A stretch of 64,000 nt of DNA, taken from NCBI GenBank assembly GCA_947462335.1, contig OX381705.1:47436898-47500897 (forward strand), in the 5' to 3' direction. Both the position numbers and the translations under genes were made by a program. This document shows, in pieces, positions 24,401 through 35,376 of the stretch. This stretch comes from Harmothoe impar. Lineage: Eukaryota; Annelida; Polychaeta; Phyllodocida; Polynoidae. Numbering within the stretch: the stretch's first letter is position 1; each line of letters opens with the position of its first letter. The notes under the pieces were generated by a model that was given only the letters and a program-made list of their open reading frames with translations, was not told the origin of the DNA and did not search any database.

Positions 24401-27400
24401 TCAGTCACCCACCCATCAACTCACACTGCTACCACCCTCTATAGTCATAACCACCAACACTGCCACCCACAGAGGCCTTTCATGGGAAGCTGCTGGTGCT
24501 CCGGCAATAAATCAGCCTATAGACAGAAAATACATACAGGAATAGGGTCGCCTTTACGTATGCATATATTGGAGAGAGATTAAAAAGCACACGTATTATG
24601 CTCCCCACAAATGATGTGGTTTGGCTGGATGTGCCCGCGGTGGTGTGGGTGGTAGGGATGTGTGGGTGATGTGGGATGTGTGGGTGGTGAGTCCGAACTA
24701 CGATGGTGGTGATTGGTTGAATCGTCTGTGATTTTATTTTTGGTATTGGTCTGTGGACTTGAAGTTATGTTTGAGAATAACTACTTTTCGCGGTAGTCGT
24801 GGTTATTTCTTTTGTTACCTCGACCGGATGTAAGAAGTAATTATACTGTTTTTGTTTTGCTTTTGCTCTTACCTCGTTATTGTTAATACTCCTGTTGGTA
24901 TTTCTCGTTACATATGTAATGCACCTATTTTGAATACAGTATGCAAGGCCGTGCCTTATACTACTATAGGTGGATAGCAACTCTATTAATAGCCGCGCCA
25001 GAAGGCTTTACCGTGTCAATTAACAGGTATCCTGGTTTTTTGTTCCCCTTTGTTATCTGTCTCTGAACCTCACCCCTATTAACCACCGGCAACTTCCTAT
25101 AAGCACATCTACAAACTTAAACTTGCCACTAATAAACGCACTTATCCTGAGTCCTGCCGCATGGGGGTCTACCTGAATAGCGGCAGAACAAAGGGCACAT
25201 AGGAAATACCCCTGGTCACGTGGGTGTGTGGCTACGGGCCCTTTATCCACACTGTATTGTGGTCCCAGTGATAGGTGAGAATGGTTAACTTAACCACCCC
25301 GGCACAGGGTTAGCAACCTAAGCCACAAGTAGTAGAAAGTGTAATCAATAAACGTCCAGCAGGAACAATTTTCAATTCCATCAATCACATGTTTGAGTGT
25401 GTTCTAGGAAGGTTTACACGCACACACGTGTTAAGTAGTAGCCACTCTACTTTATCTCTAATTGTGCACAGCCTGGGGGTCCTTGAGAACACTTCACAAC
25501 ACTAAGGGTCAGTGCTTGACATTGGACCTTATCCTCTGCAGCTAAGAGGTGTTGAGTAGCTGCCATGCCTAGGAATATTAATGTAGAACATTCCTCCTGG
25601 GTCTGGTCCTTGCTGTGTCAGGGTCAGAATGTCTGTACCTCCTTCTCTATGGCAAATCTCCAGCGATGCCAGTTGCAGCTTCCTGCTCCTCAGACCGGTC
25701 CAAAAGGCAGGCAGTTGGGTCAGCACCTGAGACTTTCCTCACAGGTCAACGCGCAATGATCCAGGTACACATCAGACAACTCACAGCTGTAAATCCCATC
25801 CAGGGCTAGCTAGAGAAATAAAAAGGTGACCCAGGTCTGTTTAACATTGTAGCCAGGGTTTATAAAATATCACTGAAGTGGGTGATTTTGATAGGATAGG
25901 TGTCTTTTGTCTTAAACAATAGGCCACTCTATCAAAGGCGTGATTATGCCTCCAAGCAGACACTAAAAGGCTAGTCGATATGGAGTCCTTGATGACCTAT
26001 AAAGGCTGAGCTGCACCTAGCAGCTGCCTCAGTGTGACCTTACATGCAGCAGGGTGACTCATGCCCTGTATCCCCCTGATCTCCCTGTTCTTGGTATCAG
26101 ACACACGAATCTCTTAGCAAATAGTCTAGATTCCATCACATAGACCATACTCCCCAAGGGTGAGTCTAGTTGTCTATCTGATCTAAGAGGGGGTGTATGA
26201 CACCTGGGTGAAGCATGATTAAGGATCTACTTGGATAGAAGGGGCATAGCATGGCCCAGCATGGTAGACAATATCTGTCAATCACATGCCTTTGACCTAG
26301 ACAGTTCACCAACCTCAGAACCAGGGTCCCCAACCACTGATAACGCCTCCACCTCCTTCATTATGGCACCATTAGTTGTTTATCCAATAACCTGACATTC
26401 AGTTCAATTCGTTTTGCTTTTCGTTTCTTTTTTCAAACTCGCAGTCTCGTCCTCTGACATCTAACTGCTGCCTGGGTGCAAAAAAATATCAGAATTCCTC
26501 CCTTTAATGTCACAAAATATGGCTGGATCCGCATGTGCTGGACCTGGGCTCAAACCACGACAACAAGGATACAGTGGTTTGTTCACAACTCCTTTTTACG
26601 TGCCGCAAGACTGGGGCCTCACAGCTTTGATCATGTCTGAATATTACCAGATTGCTGTGCAGCAATAACAGTGTCTGTTCCATGCACTTATACATTTAAG
26701 CCTGCTAGTTGGTCCATAACAGACTGGGACATGGGTGAATCAATGCATTCATATAAATCAGGTTCTCCTCCGGTGATTGTTTTCTTATAATACTTCAGAT
26801 CAATTGTATTCTGTGTCTTTAGATCAAGTATACTTAAGATATATCTACGCAGACCATGGCTAGGTTATCAGTCATCTCAGTTCATGACATTATAAAATGG
26901 TCCCATATGGCTGTCAATAGTGGTAACCTCCTTTTTGAGTAACAATATAGTCATAAAGTCCTCCTTTTAGAAGCCCAGACCCGTGATGCCCTTCCACTCC
27001 GACTGGTACTCTGTGCGTTATATATAGGGTAGGTGGGGGTTTAAGGTCGCCGTCACACACCAATAAAAAGTGCACCTAAAACACAACCACTGATCTTGGC
27101 GAGGAAGTTACACGGAGTCTGCCCTGGTTGTAGGAAGAGGCTCTGGAGTACTGCCTCAGTACTGCCCACCCCCTGTCTTGGCATGTAATAGCAAGAGTGT
27201 ATCTACCTTCACCCCAGGTATCCTCTGGATGAAGATGGGGGCTGATTACAACATTGGATGACCAGTGTTGGCGGCCGGGGTTGGCGGTATGATGTACCAA
27301 AAATCTAACATGTCCCTCTCCGGCGGGTGTTCCCAGTGTTGGTAGGTCTAGGTGTCTGTGACGGGTGCCGCGGGGCTGTGACAGTGAATGGAGACTTGTA

Positions 27401-27710
27401 AACATTAACTCCACGTGGCTTGCAGTTGGGGGGACACCTGTAGCAACCCAGTAGTTGCATATGTCCTACTATCAGGAGCTTTGCAGCACAAGCTGTCCGC
27501 ATGTTATATCCTGTTGTCTGTACCAGTAATAATACGACCGAGGATATAAAAGGACTGGTGGATATGGTGTCAAAAACCAGACTTACGAAAGTAGTACACC
27601 GTGAAACAAGTGCTTTGGTTGAGGAACAAAGTCCTCTTAGGTGCCATCTGTGTACTCTGTCCCATAGCTATAGCATCCAATGAGGTTGGCCACAAGGGGG
27701 GCCCTTGATG
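24401..27710. other. Intergenic; GT-rich tract and weak coding-like blocks
   Basis: A GTGGGTG-rich tract occupies about 24,610-24,700. Two blocks look mildly coding: 25,529-25,760, open on both strands, and 27,076-27,502, where two overlapping minus frames look like one protein interrupted by a frame change. Neither has good splice borders on both sides or a recognisable domain, so they are not called as genes. Confidence 0.4.
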
Positions 27711-27915
27711 GGGGGGTCCCCATGTCGCATGTCGGATTTAAGAAATGACCATGTCGCATGTCTATGTCGCTTACAATGCTCATGTCCCATGTCAATTCAA
27801 GAAATATCCATGTCCCCTGTCACTAAGCCTCATGTCGCATGTCACTAGGCCTCATGTCGCATGTCGATTTTAAGAAATGCCCATGTCGCCATATCGAATT
27901 TAGGGGTCTAGAGCC
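27711..27915 (+). repeat. CATGTC-rich dispersed repeat, copy A
   Basis: About 205 bp built from imperfect units of CATGTCGCATGTC followed by an ATTTAAGAAATGNCC spacer. It begins GGGTCCCCATGTCGCATG and ends TCGAATTTAGGGGTCT. The same sequence, with the same beginning and end, occurs in inverted orientation at 59,675-59,856. The two copies differ in the number and order of internal units, which suggests unit loss or gain after dispersal. No open frame or inverted terminal repeat was seen. Confidence 0.8.
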
Positions 27916-28710
27916 ATACAAGGGACGTGCGTTTACATTAATGCCTCCTCAAACTAAACCACATTCCTACCTCCAGACTGGTGGTTGTGCATTACAACTA
28001 CGAAGTTCTTAGCTCTCCAGGTCCAAGTGTCAAAGTCCTAACACTGGAAATGTATATAGGAAGGGTCGCGTGGTTAGAGAGACTACTATTATCATGATTT
28101 GGTCTAGTTTAACCTGCGTGACCAAAACGGTGTGCCTCCATAATGTGACGACAGCATGCACATGCAATGGTCGGTTCCCCTGCTTAAAGCCATATTAGCT
28201 GGATGATTTAATAGATGCAGTAGTTGGTGACACATATTAAAGGGGCCGGAGGGAATGGCACAGTTACATGCATTGACCTGAGGAGGTAAACACGTGTGTG
28301 TGTACATTTGTATATTCATACACCGTTCTCGGACGTGCCCTACTTAGACATGAAGGTCAATCGAAAAGTAGATCATCACATGGAGTCAGGGGGTAATGCA
28401 TGCTCTGGAACAGGGAACATGGAAGGTATACTCATGTGAAACAGGGCAGGCCAGATGACAAGAAAGAGGTACAGAAGGGAGATGGGCTGGAAGGATGATT
28501 GGGTATGAGCCATCATTGCTAGGTAAGGTGGGCAATTGGTTGGATACGTGGGATAAAGCCAAGAGTAGATGGACATCTGGTAATGTAAAAACTTAGACAA
28601 GCCTGAGCGGGATACATACTGTGATGGTATAGGGTAGGGATGTAAGAGGAATAACAGACAGATAGGCCTACTGCAAGCACCTCAGGTATACTAGACAATT
28701 GTTACCTCAG
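27916..28710. other. Intergenic, no gene recognised
   Basis: Ordinary sequence separates the CATGTC repeat from an exon-like block. The minus frames at 28,104-28,319 and 28,376-28,600 lack splice borders and any family resemblance. Confidence 0.5.
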
Positions 28711-28896
28711 CACATAGGGGACCAGGAAACGAAGCCAGTGCACAGCTGGTGCACTCAGCAGCTGGTGGACAGGATCTGTCCGACACAGTATGATCTAGTC
28801 AGCCACCACATACCAAAAACAGAAGAGGATGACCTTGCTGACAAGAGTCCTCTAGCATGGCACAGGTCGAGGCTCAGGGTCGGGGCCCAGGGATAA
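28711..28896 (+). CDS. Candidate terminal exon, unknown protein
   Basis: From a TTGTTACCTCAG| acceptor the plus frame is open for 61 codons to a TAA. The protein reads roughly QLVDRICPTQYDLVSHHIPK then TEEDDLADKSPLAWHRSRLR, with balanced charge and mixed codon use that look like real coding sequence. It could be the 3' coding exon of a plus-strand gene whose other exons lie upstream and were not found. The following GC-rich CCCAGGG-repeating stretch (28,880-29,000) may be 3' UTR or an alternative continuation in another frame (28,857-29,048). No domain was recognised. Confidence 0.3.
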   Translation, partial: HIGDQETKPVHSWCTQQLVDRICPTQYDLVSHHIPKTEEDDLADKSPLAWHRSRLRVGAQG

Positions 28897-29837
28897 GTCC
28901 TGGCCCAGGGTCTGGAGCCCAGGTGGCAATAGTAGCCATACTTCCCAGGAGAGTGCCTCCAGGTTCTCCCCAGGTTAATGCACCAGGGCAGAGCAGCAGA
29001 ATACTATGTACAACATTAAGGCAATGCGACTGGATCTATAGGCTTTAGGCACAGGAGCCCAGGGTATGCGACATCAAATGTTATCCTGTTACAGCACCTT
29101 TAATGTATGACCTTTGGAAAGGGCAGGACAACCCCCAGCGCTCTCTGACTTACATCTTTCATGGTAAGCGTAGCGTATGTGTTACTCATATGATTCCACC
29201 GATTCAATTTCAATGACCTTTTCGTTCCTTTTGCTCATCAAAAAGTAATTGAAATCTCATATTATGAATAAAACACAAGGTTGCTAGTTTCACGTCGATA
29301 TGGCAGATTCTCTCATACACGCCTGCACTGTAAAGTAATGTCTGTGTGGACCACAGAGTTCATAATAAAAATGCAGACACAAGTAAAAAATTCCTTCAGG
29401 TTTATTGACCCAGTGTCCTTTCTGAGAACCAATTTCACGGCACAGTGCTCTCTTTTCCTAGTCCAGCCTACCGGTACCAAAGTCGCCATATGAATATATG
29501 CCCCAGTCGGCGAATGGCTGACCCAAAAGAAGCAATGGACAAAAATGACAAAAAGACACACAGAAAAGATGTCCAATGGGGACTGATAAAACCCCACCAT
29601 CTGGCACTTAAAACTTAATTGATGATGAGGCATTTGCAGGTGGCGTTGGTGGAGGAGGGAACACGTATGGGAGTGTGTGTACAGGAGGTGACAGGTGAGA
29701 ATGACTGCACTGACATCCCTCCCTATGCTGTGCTTACTGTTTTGGAATTTCCAGACCAGTAAGCACAGCATGCAATGGTATGTGAATTCATGTACCATCG
29801 GTAACATCCGAGAACGGTGTTATATAGATGAATATAA

Positions 29838-29898
29838 TTTATATATACACATATATATATATACACACATATATATATAATATCATATATATATATCA
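29838..29898. repeat. TA/CA microsatellite
   Basis: An imperfect alternating tract of ATATATACACAT units, about 60 bp long and fully A/T apart from interspersed C. Confidence 0.9.
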
Positions 29899-30007
29899 TG
29901 AATCGTACAAGCAAATGATATAAAAGAGGTATTCATTTGACCAGCAACATATAGAACTATATCCCATAATTTGACAAAGTATTAAATATCAGACATACCG
30001 GTAGTCG

Positions 30008-30133
30008 TGTGTGTATGTGGTGGGTGGGAGTGTGGTGGTGGTGGTGATGGGGGGGGGGGGGGAGCTAAACAGACAGAGCCCCATAAGTGAGTGTCTGCAG
30101 TCGTGTCTGTGTGAATGGGGGTGGGGGGGGGGG
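30008..30133 (+). repeat. GT/GGT-rich tract with G14 run
   Basis: GTGTGTATGTGGTGGG-type sequence runs into fourteen consecutive G at 30,049-30,062, then a second interrupted G-run at about 30,117-30,133. It is a possible quadruplex-forming region. Confidence 0.85.
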
Positions 30134-33100
30134 TGACCCCCAGACAACAAGCAGGACGGAGACAGCTAGCTGACGTCACCGTGACGTCAACAGGCAACCA
30201 TCAAAGAAGGACACCCCTTAACCCTGCAGCACAGCTGTACAAAAAATAAGGACAAATCTAACATAAAATTCGGGCACTACTCCACAGTGAATGTGCGAAT
30301 TGTACGCGTTTCTATCCCTGTTGAGTGTTTCCTATGTCTCGTCCCTTGTCTAAGTATCATACAATGCCCTCTGCTTTCTTCTACACCAGACATCGGTTAT
30401 TACATATATACTTGAAGCACTTTTAAGGTAGCTTTTTATTTGCTGTGAAGTACAATTTCATGTTTAACTTTAGCTAGAAAAGGGAGTTGCACAAATCAAA
30501 AAATATATAGTCTGTATGATATACCATAATAATGCTCTCTTCTCCAAGGTCCGTTAAACGAACTCTAAAACGTTCTATGTGTACGCTTTGCGGCGAGATG
30601 AGTAACCAATTCGTCCTATCGCATTACGAATTAGTTATTCTATTTAGGTGCTAAACTTTTCATATCCTGGAACGACTTTAAAATTGCTTTATCGGTCAAT
30701 GATCTCGAATAAAAAAAGTTGACCAGCAGCACTAGTGCGTGTATCATGATAATATCTGTGCCTGGATGAGAAGTCAATGCAATGACCTAAGGCTTTGTAA
30801 CAATTATTTTACTATATCTCTCTCTATATAATCACTCCCAGTTTCTACACCAACATCCTTGTGTAAATGTCTCCGGCTTTCCATTTTATAATACTCTAAT
30901 GTCATCAGGTTTTATCCACTGAGTCATACTGTTTCACATGAACGTCGTGCATGAACAGGAGTAGGCCAAAGGAGCCATGTCCTCTCTGGTCAGTGGCCTG
31001 GTCGGATCTGACTGGACTATTTAGCCCTCATCATGTGACGCCCTAATGGTCATGTGACTAGTGAGAGATCCAGAGACCCATCTGGAGTCGGGCTCACATA
31101 CACATAATTATATACACCCTATTAAAACCGATGCTTTGTCCTGTGAGGAGTCCAGTCACAGGCTAACTTGTGTAGATGTAGTTATATCTTTGACTCCTAC
31201 ATGTGTAAGTATGGCACTCGGTAACAGTTACAAATGCATGATACAGAAGTCAGTCGTCTTTACTCAGGTTGGCTTTACCACCGGTCCTCATCGAGACTGA
31301 CCCTTATCCGATACCAATTTATGGGCAATTTATAGTGCATCCATGAATTTCAATTCCACTCCCTCTTAGGGTTTATTTATGCCTAGCACAATTGTATTTG
31401 AAGGCACGGGACATAATAATATTACATCCGGGTTTAGCTATGGAGATATTTCATTGATCCTTTATGCTGTTATAGACTTACTCTTGATTTATAAGTATGA
31501 TTATTACCATATGTACCTCCTGTTTTACCAAAATAGTTTGCTAGAATGCTCTCATCTGGATTTATCCAGTACACCAAATTAGAAACATACACTCATATTC
31601 TAATTTAAAAAGGTATAATGACAATAATTGAAATAATAGAGCCGCTTTTTATGAATAACTATACATGCAGGGCACTATTATATCCATACCTCTAAATCTC
31701 TAACTCTCTTCTATATAGATTTGATAACTGATATACATCTTATCCATTGATGACTATGAATGATACGCCATGGCTCTCCACCCGCCACTCCATGTAGTGT
31801 CCTTTGGGTCTTCTGCCCTATCTACTTATGGGGCTATGGTGGTCTCCCCTCTCTAAGCCAGTCTCAGGCTATAAGGGGACTATAGCAGCTAGATCCTATT
31901 TATTGCCAATCTCTCCGGATACACCACGGGGAGGAATATTGGATTTTTACCCAGACTTGTACCACAGAGCTGGTTTGCAAGTCGTTGTACAGATCTTGGC
32001 AAGTCTCTATTGGATGTGGTTATACTATGACAGTATCCGTTGGTGGTATCTGTTTTCACTTTTCTCTGAATATTGCAGTGCCCGTTTGCAGTGTTTGCTC
32101 ATACACTCAGGACTAATGACTTTTTCTTTCTTTCGAATTTTAACATATCACTTGCCGATGTCTTTTTTATAGACATCGCACACGGAACCAAATGAGAGTA
32201 AAAAGACTTCATTTACAAAATGAATGTTCTGGTCTTTCGATAAATTGGATGTTCTGAGAATAACCAGCTAAACTTTCGATTTAGATACTGCTTTTATTTT
32301 AACAGAAACCTCCCAGTCATGTGAAGCCTTTCAACCGATGCTTTTATCTAGTTATCTAGTTTAACAAAAACACCATTATTACGCTAGTAGCTATAAGGTG
32401 GGGCTCCACTAACCGATTTTGTTCTCAAATCGGGGCTATTCTCACGAATTTGACTCAGATATATACCATAACAATCATAAACCTTAGACAGGGAGGTCCT
32501 ATAGTTCCTGCCATGGGGTTGTGTTTATAAATAATGGTCATGTTTATAAACAAGTGGAAATTAGACTTGCCAAGGCAATATAACACAGTCAAGCTCCCGA
32601 TTTAGGTTCCGATTTTGCATTCCTGGCCGATTTTGGCTCCCGATCTCAAATCAAACAGATTTGATTTTGATTTATCTGAATGGTGACCTCTCTAGATCGG
32701 TGTTTACCTAATAAAAGGGTATACATAACACTTCTGATATAAATATAAACAAACCCTGACACTTTATATCTGATCTGATTGTTTCACTAATATATAGGAT
32801 AGCTAGGGGTACCAGGGTATGATCGGATCGTGAGACTTACCCAAAAAATCGGCTAGTGGAGTCCCAGCTTTAGATAAAAAGAAAAATACAATCAAGATTA
32901 AAATACCACTGTCCATACAGTCATGTCACGGACTGGCCGATAACAGCGGTTGGCAACTGATTGCACTGTTTCGTGTGTCACGCCTACAGATAGGTTTACT
33001 CAATTGGCCATAATGGGCCATCCTTCCAAGAAGCGGTCAGTTGGTTGACCATTTATCCTGGATTTATGTCTCCTGCAATTTCCGTTGTGTCTGCTAATTG

Positions 33101-33611
33101 TCTCTGATCTACTACCAGAAACAATGCTCTGGCCGTGCTCTAAATGTTGCGCAATGGTTGAGGTATCGCCTACATGTCAAGGACATGTGCCAAGTCGATT
33201 ATATAAAAACCTGCATGTCAATTGTTATAATTTAGGAATTTTCTCTGAGATATAGACCATTGGACCGGGACACGCCAAGAAAGTCGTTCAATTGCTGACA
33301 TTCACTCTCCTGATCCAATTCGTGCGTAGCGTTAAAAAGTTCCTATAACGAGACTGGTGAATGCCCTTTCGACATTTTCCTTTGGATTGGAAAGGCTAAG
33401 GTGAGGGCGGCAAAGGCCTATATATCCTAAACCTGACTGACAGATCTGGTTAATAGTAAACATGTAATTCACAGCACAACTGCAAACACCACTAATGCTA
33501 TAGCTTAAGTTTAGAGTCGGCGCTTGAGATGGACTCCTAGGCAGCTTTTCACACTAAAGCTGAGCTGTTCAAATATCCGTGAACACACAGGGCTGTCCCC
33601 TATCTGCCTAC

Positions 33612-33744
33612 CCTCCCCCTCCTGAGCTGCTCACAGACCGCGGCACTGCCTGTAGTGAGCTGCTCCCCATCTGTGTCACTCACTTCCGTGATGAGCAGCG
33701 ATTTCCGGGTGGCCTGTCCAGCTTTGTACACGACACCCAATGGT
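33612..33744 (+). pseudogene. Short frame resembling Ty3/gypsy-type integrase scrap
   Basis: The plus frame reads PPELLTDRGTACSELLPIC and continues openly to a TAG at 33,742-33,744. Retroelement integrases of the Ty3/gypsy type commonly have LLTDRGTxFxSELLxxxC around the second catalytic Asp of the DDE core, and the match of TDRGT and SELL with a following Cys is close, though one residue is missing. The downstream residues (VTHFRDEQRFPGG) do not resemble the usual continuation toward the catalytic Glu. The frame may instead be a host exon or chance. No LTR, reverse transcriptase or RNase H remnant was seen nearby. Confidence 0.25.
33624..33665 (+). repeat. Paired GAGCTGCTC motifs
   Basis: Exact copies lie at 33624-33632 and 33657-33665, with starts 33 bp apart in the same orientation. 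In the integrase-like frame both read ELL. Confidence 0.9.
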
Positions 33745-35321
33745 AGACCTCTGCGGAGCACCCTACACAGCTATAAACCTCCTACCCCCTTATGCTCTGT
33801 TCATGACCCCATGCGACAGCAGATGGATGTCAGGGTGGTCCAATAAGCAGGTTATTTCAACTCCCACCCATGCAGCAAGACCAAGGGGCGATGTCCAACA
33901 ATATTATAGACTCACTGGTATAAGAATTATACATCCTACACATGTATGCTAAATTATAACTCCGTATCCAGAGGGCTATTAATAAATTTATTTTATTTGT
34001 GGGGAGGAAGGATAACTAGTTCGTTCATTGCGTTCAACCATCCCAAACTTTACCAGACTGTCATATACTTTCCACAGTCTCTCACTGAAGCAATCAACGT
34101 CGAGTTTGTGTGTCAATGCCTGATACTTCATCAGCAATTAGACAGGTTTAAGCCTTGCAGCCTTTGCCAGAATGTCCCACACATACTATATCGTGCAGCC
34201 CTGAACCTAACACACACATGCATCCAATAGGACTTTAAGCCCTAGGATTGTGTCTTATCTATGCCTGAACTGCTCTGGAGGAACAGCACCGCTGTTGACC
34301 TCTAAGCAGTGACATTCTCCCAGGGGTGACAAGGCAGAGGCTGGTGTCGTTAGGCACTACAAGGCTGTTCGGGTAGGGCTTGGTATAGGGCGGCAGAGCC
34401 ATGTCTGAACAAATGTAAATGCCCCGGGTTGTTTTCAAAGTGGGTATATCGGGTACAGCGTGTACACACATGTGGGATCTAAACATGTTTTAGCTTAATT
34501 GGGCATGGCATGATATATCTTTGGCAGATTGATTGTGCCATTTCTCATATTGGTATTGGCATAAGTGCAGTGTTAACCATATATATACCGTCCAGGTTCT
34601 CCATGCAGCTCTCCTGTGATTATCAGTGCAATGCAATTCTTAACACTGGGAAGGTGTCTCTTTTTTTAAATCTAAAGTACCAAATCTATATTGATCGCCT
34701 GCAACCACTATTCATGGGAGATCCCACTGCCCCCTCTCATGAATACCACGTCAGAACCCTCTGTATATTGGCCTACAAGGCTGACACAATCTAGCTTGAT
34801 AAACAGACCCAATGCCAAGTAACTATGATAAATAGCAGGGAAGCTTTAGTCCTATAACTACTTCTTTCCAATTAACTATGATGGATATAAAGGCAGCATA
34901 ACTTCTACCAAAATGACACTGTGGGAACATACTGCTAAGTCCTTAGAGGCAGCCTATAGCAGCCAAAAGGGCTCACCCCAAGGGCGCCTGTCCTTGGGAG
35001 CTGCTCAGAGCTGCTCAAGACGCCGAGTGCTCACTGCCATAGATGGATGGACTGACCTTGGCAGGAGAGGCAGGAGACAGTGGCAGGCATGGCCGTTCTC
35101 CTGCACCCCTTCAACCTACCACCACCACCACCCCTTATAGCAGGCCCCTTTTGCAATTTATACCAGCAGCGGTGGATAGAGTTGGGTCTGGGGCTGGCTT
35201 GTCACCCTGGGTACCTTAGATAATAATAGACAGCTGTAGCCATGCTGGCAGCCTAACAGCCAGGGGGACGCTGAGGATGCCTAAGGTGGGGGGGCAGGGT
35301 AAAGGGTGGGGGCTTGGTGAT
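33745..35321. other. Intergenic with one weak ORF
   Basis: The plus frame 34,913-35,140 starts with ATG and has mixed codon use in its first 60 codons (SLEAAYSSQKGSPQGRLS), but ends in a CAC repeat and has no splice or domain support. Tandem GAGCTGCTC copies at 34998-35006 and 35008-35016 (10-bp period) fall inside it in another frame. Confidence 0.4.
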
Positions 35322-35376
35322 CCAGTGGGGGGTGAACCAGTGGGGGTGAACCAGTGGGGGTGAACCAGTGGGGGTG
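35322..35376 (+). repeat. 14-bp minisatellite, about four units
   Basis: Tandem CCAGTGGGGGTGAA units, the first with one extra G, followed directly by a divergent last unit. The array is short and nearly perfect, so it is recent or actively homogenised. Confidence 0.9.

Larger units (their letters stand above)
28897..33611. other. Intergenic; simple repeats
   Basis: The TA/CA microsatellite and G-runs listed separately fall here. The rest shows only short AT-rich frames. The 122-codon plus frame at 31,804-32,172 is very rich in aromatic residues, starts at TTG and has no splice support. The 164-codon minus frame at 29,313-29,807 is likewise unsupported. Confidence 0.5.

Noticed and set aside
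27711..27915. CRISPR-like array of CATGTCG repeats
   Set aside because: Unit spacing and sequence are irregular, there are no unique spacers and no cas genes, and the context is eukaryotic.
29313..29807. 164-codon minus ORF
   Set aside because: Biased Cys/His/Leu composition with no recognisable domain or splice support; both strands are open here.
31804..32172. 122-codon plus ORF
   Set aside because: Starts at TTG, is unusually rich in Trp/Tyr/Leu, and sits in AT-rich DNA without splice sites.
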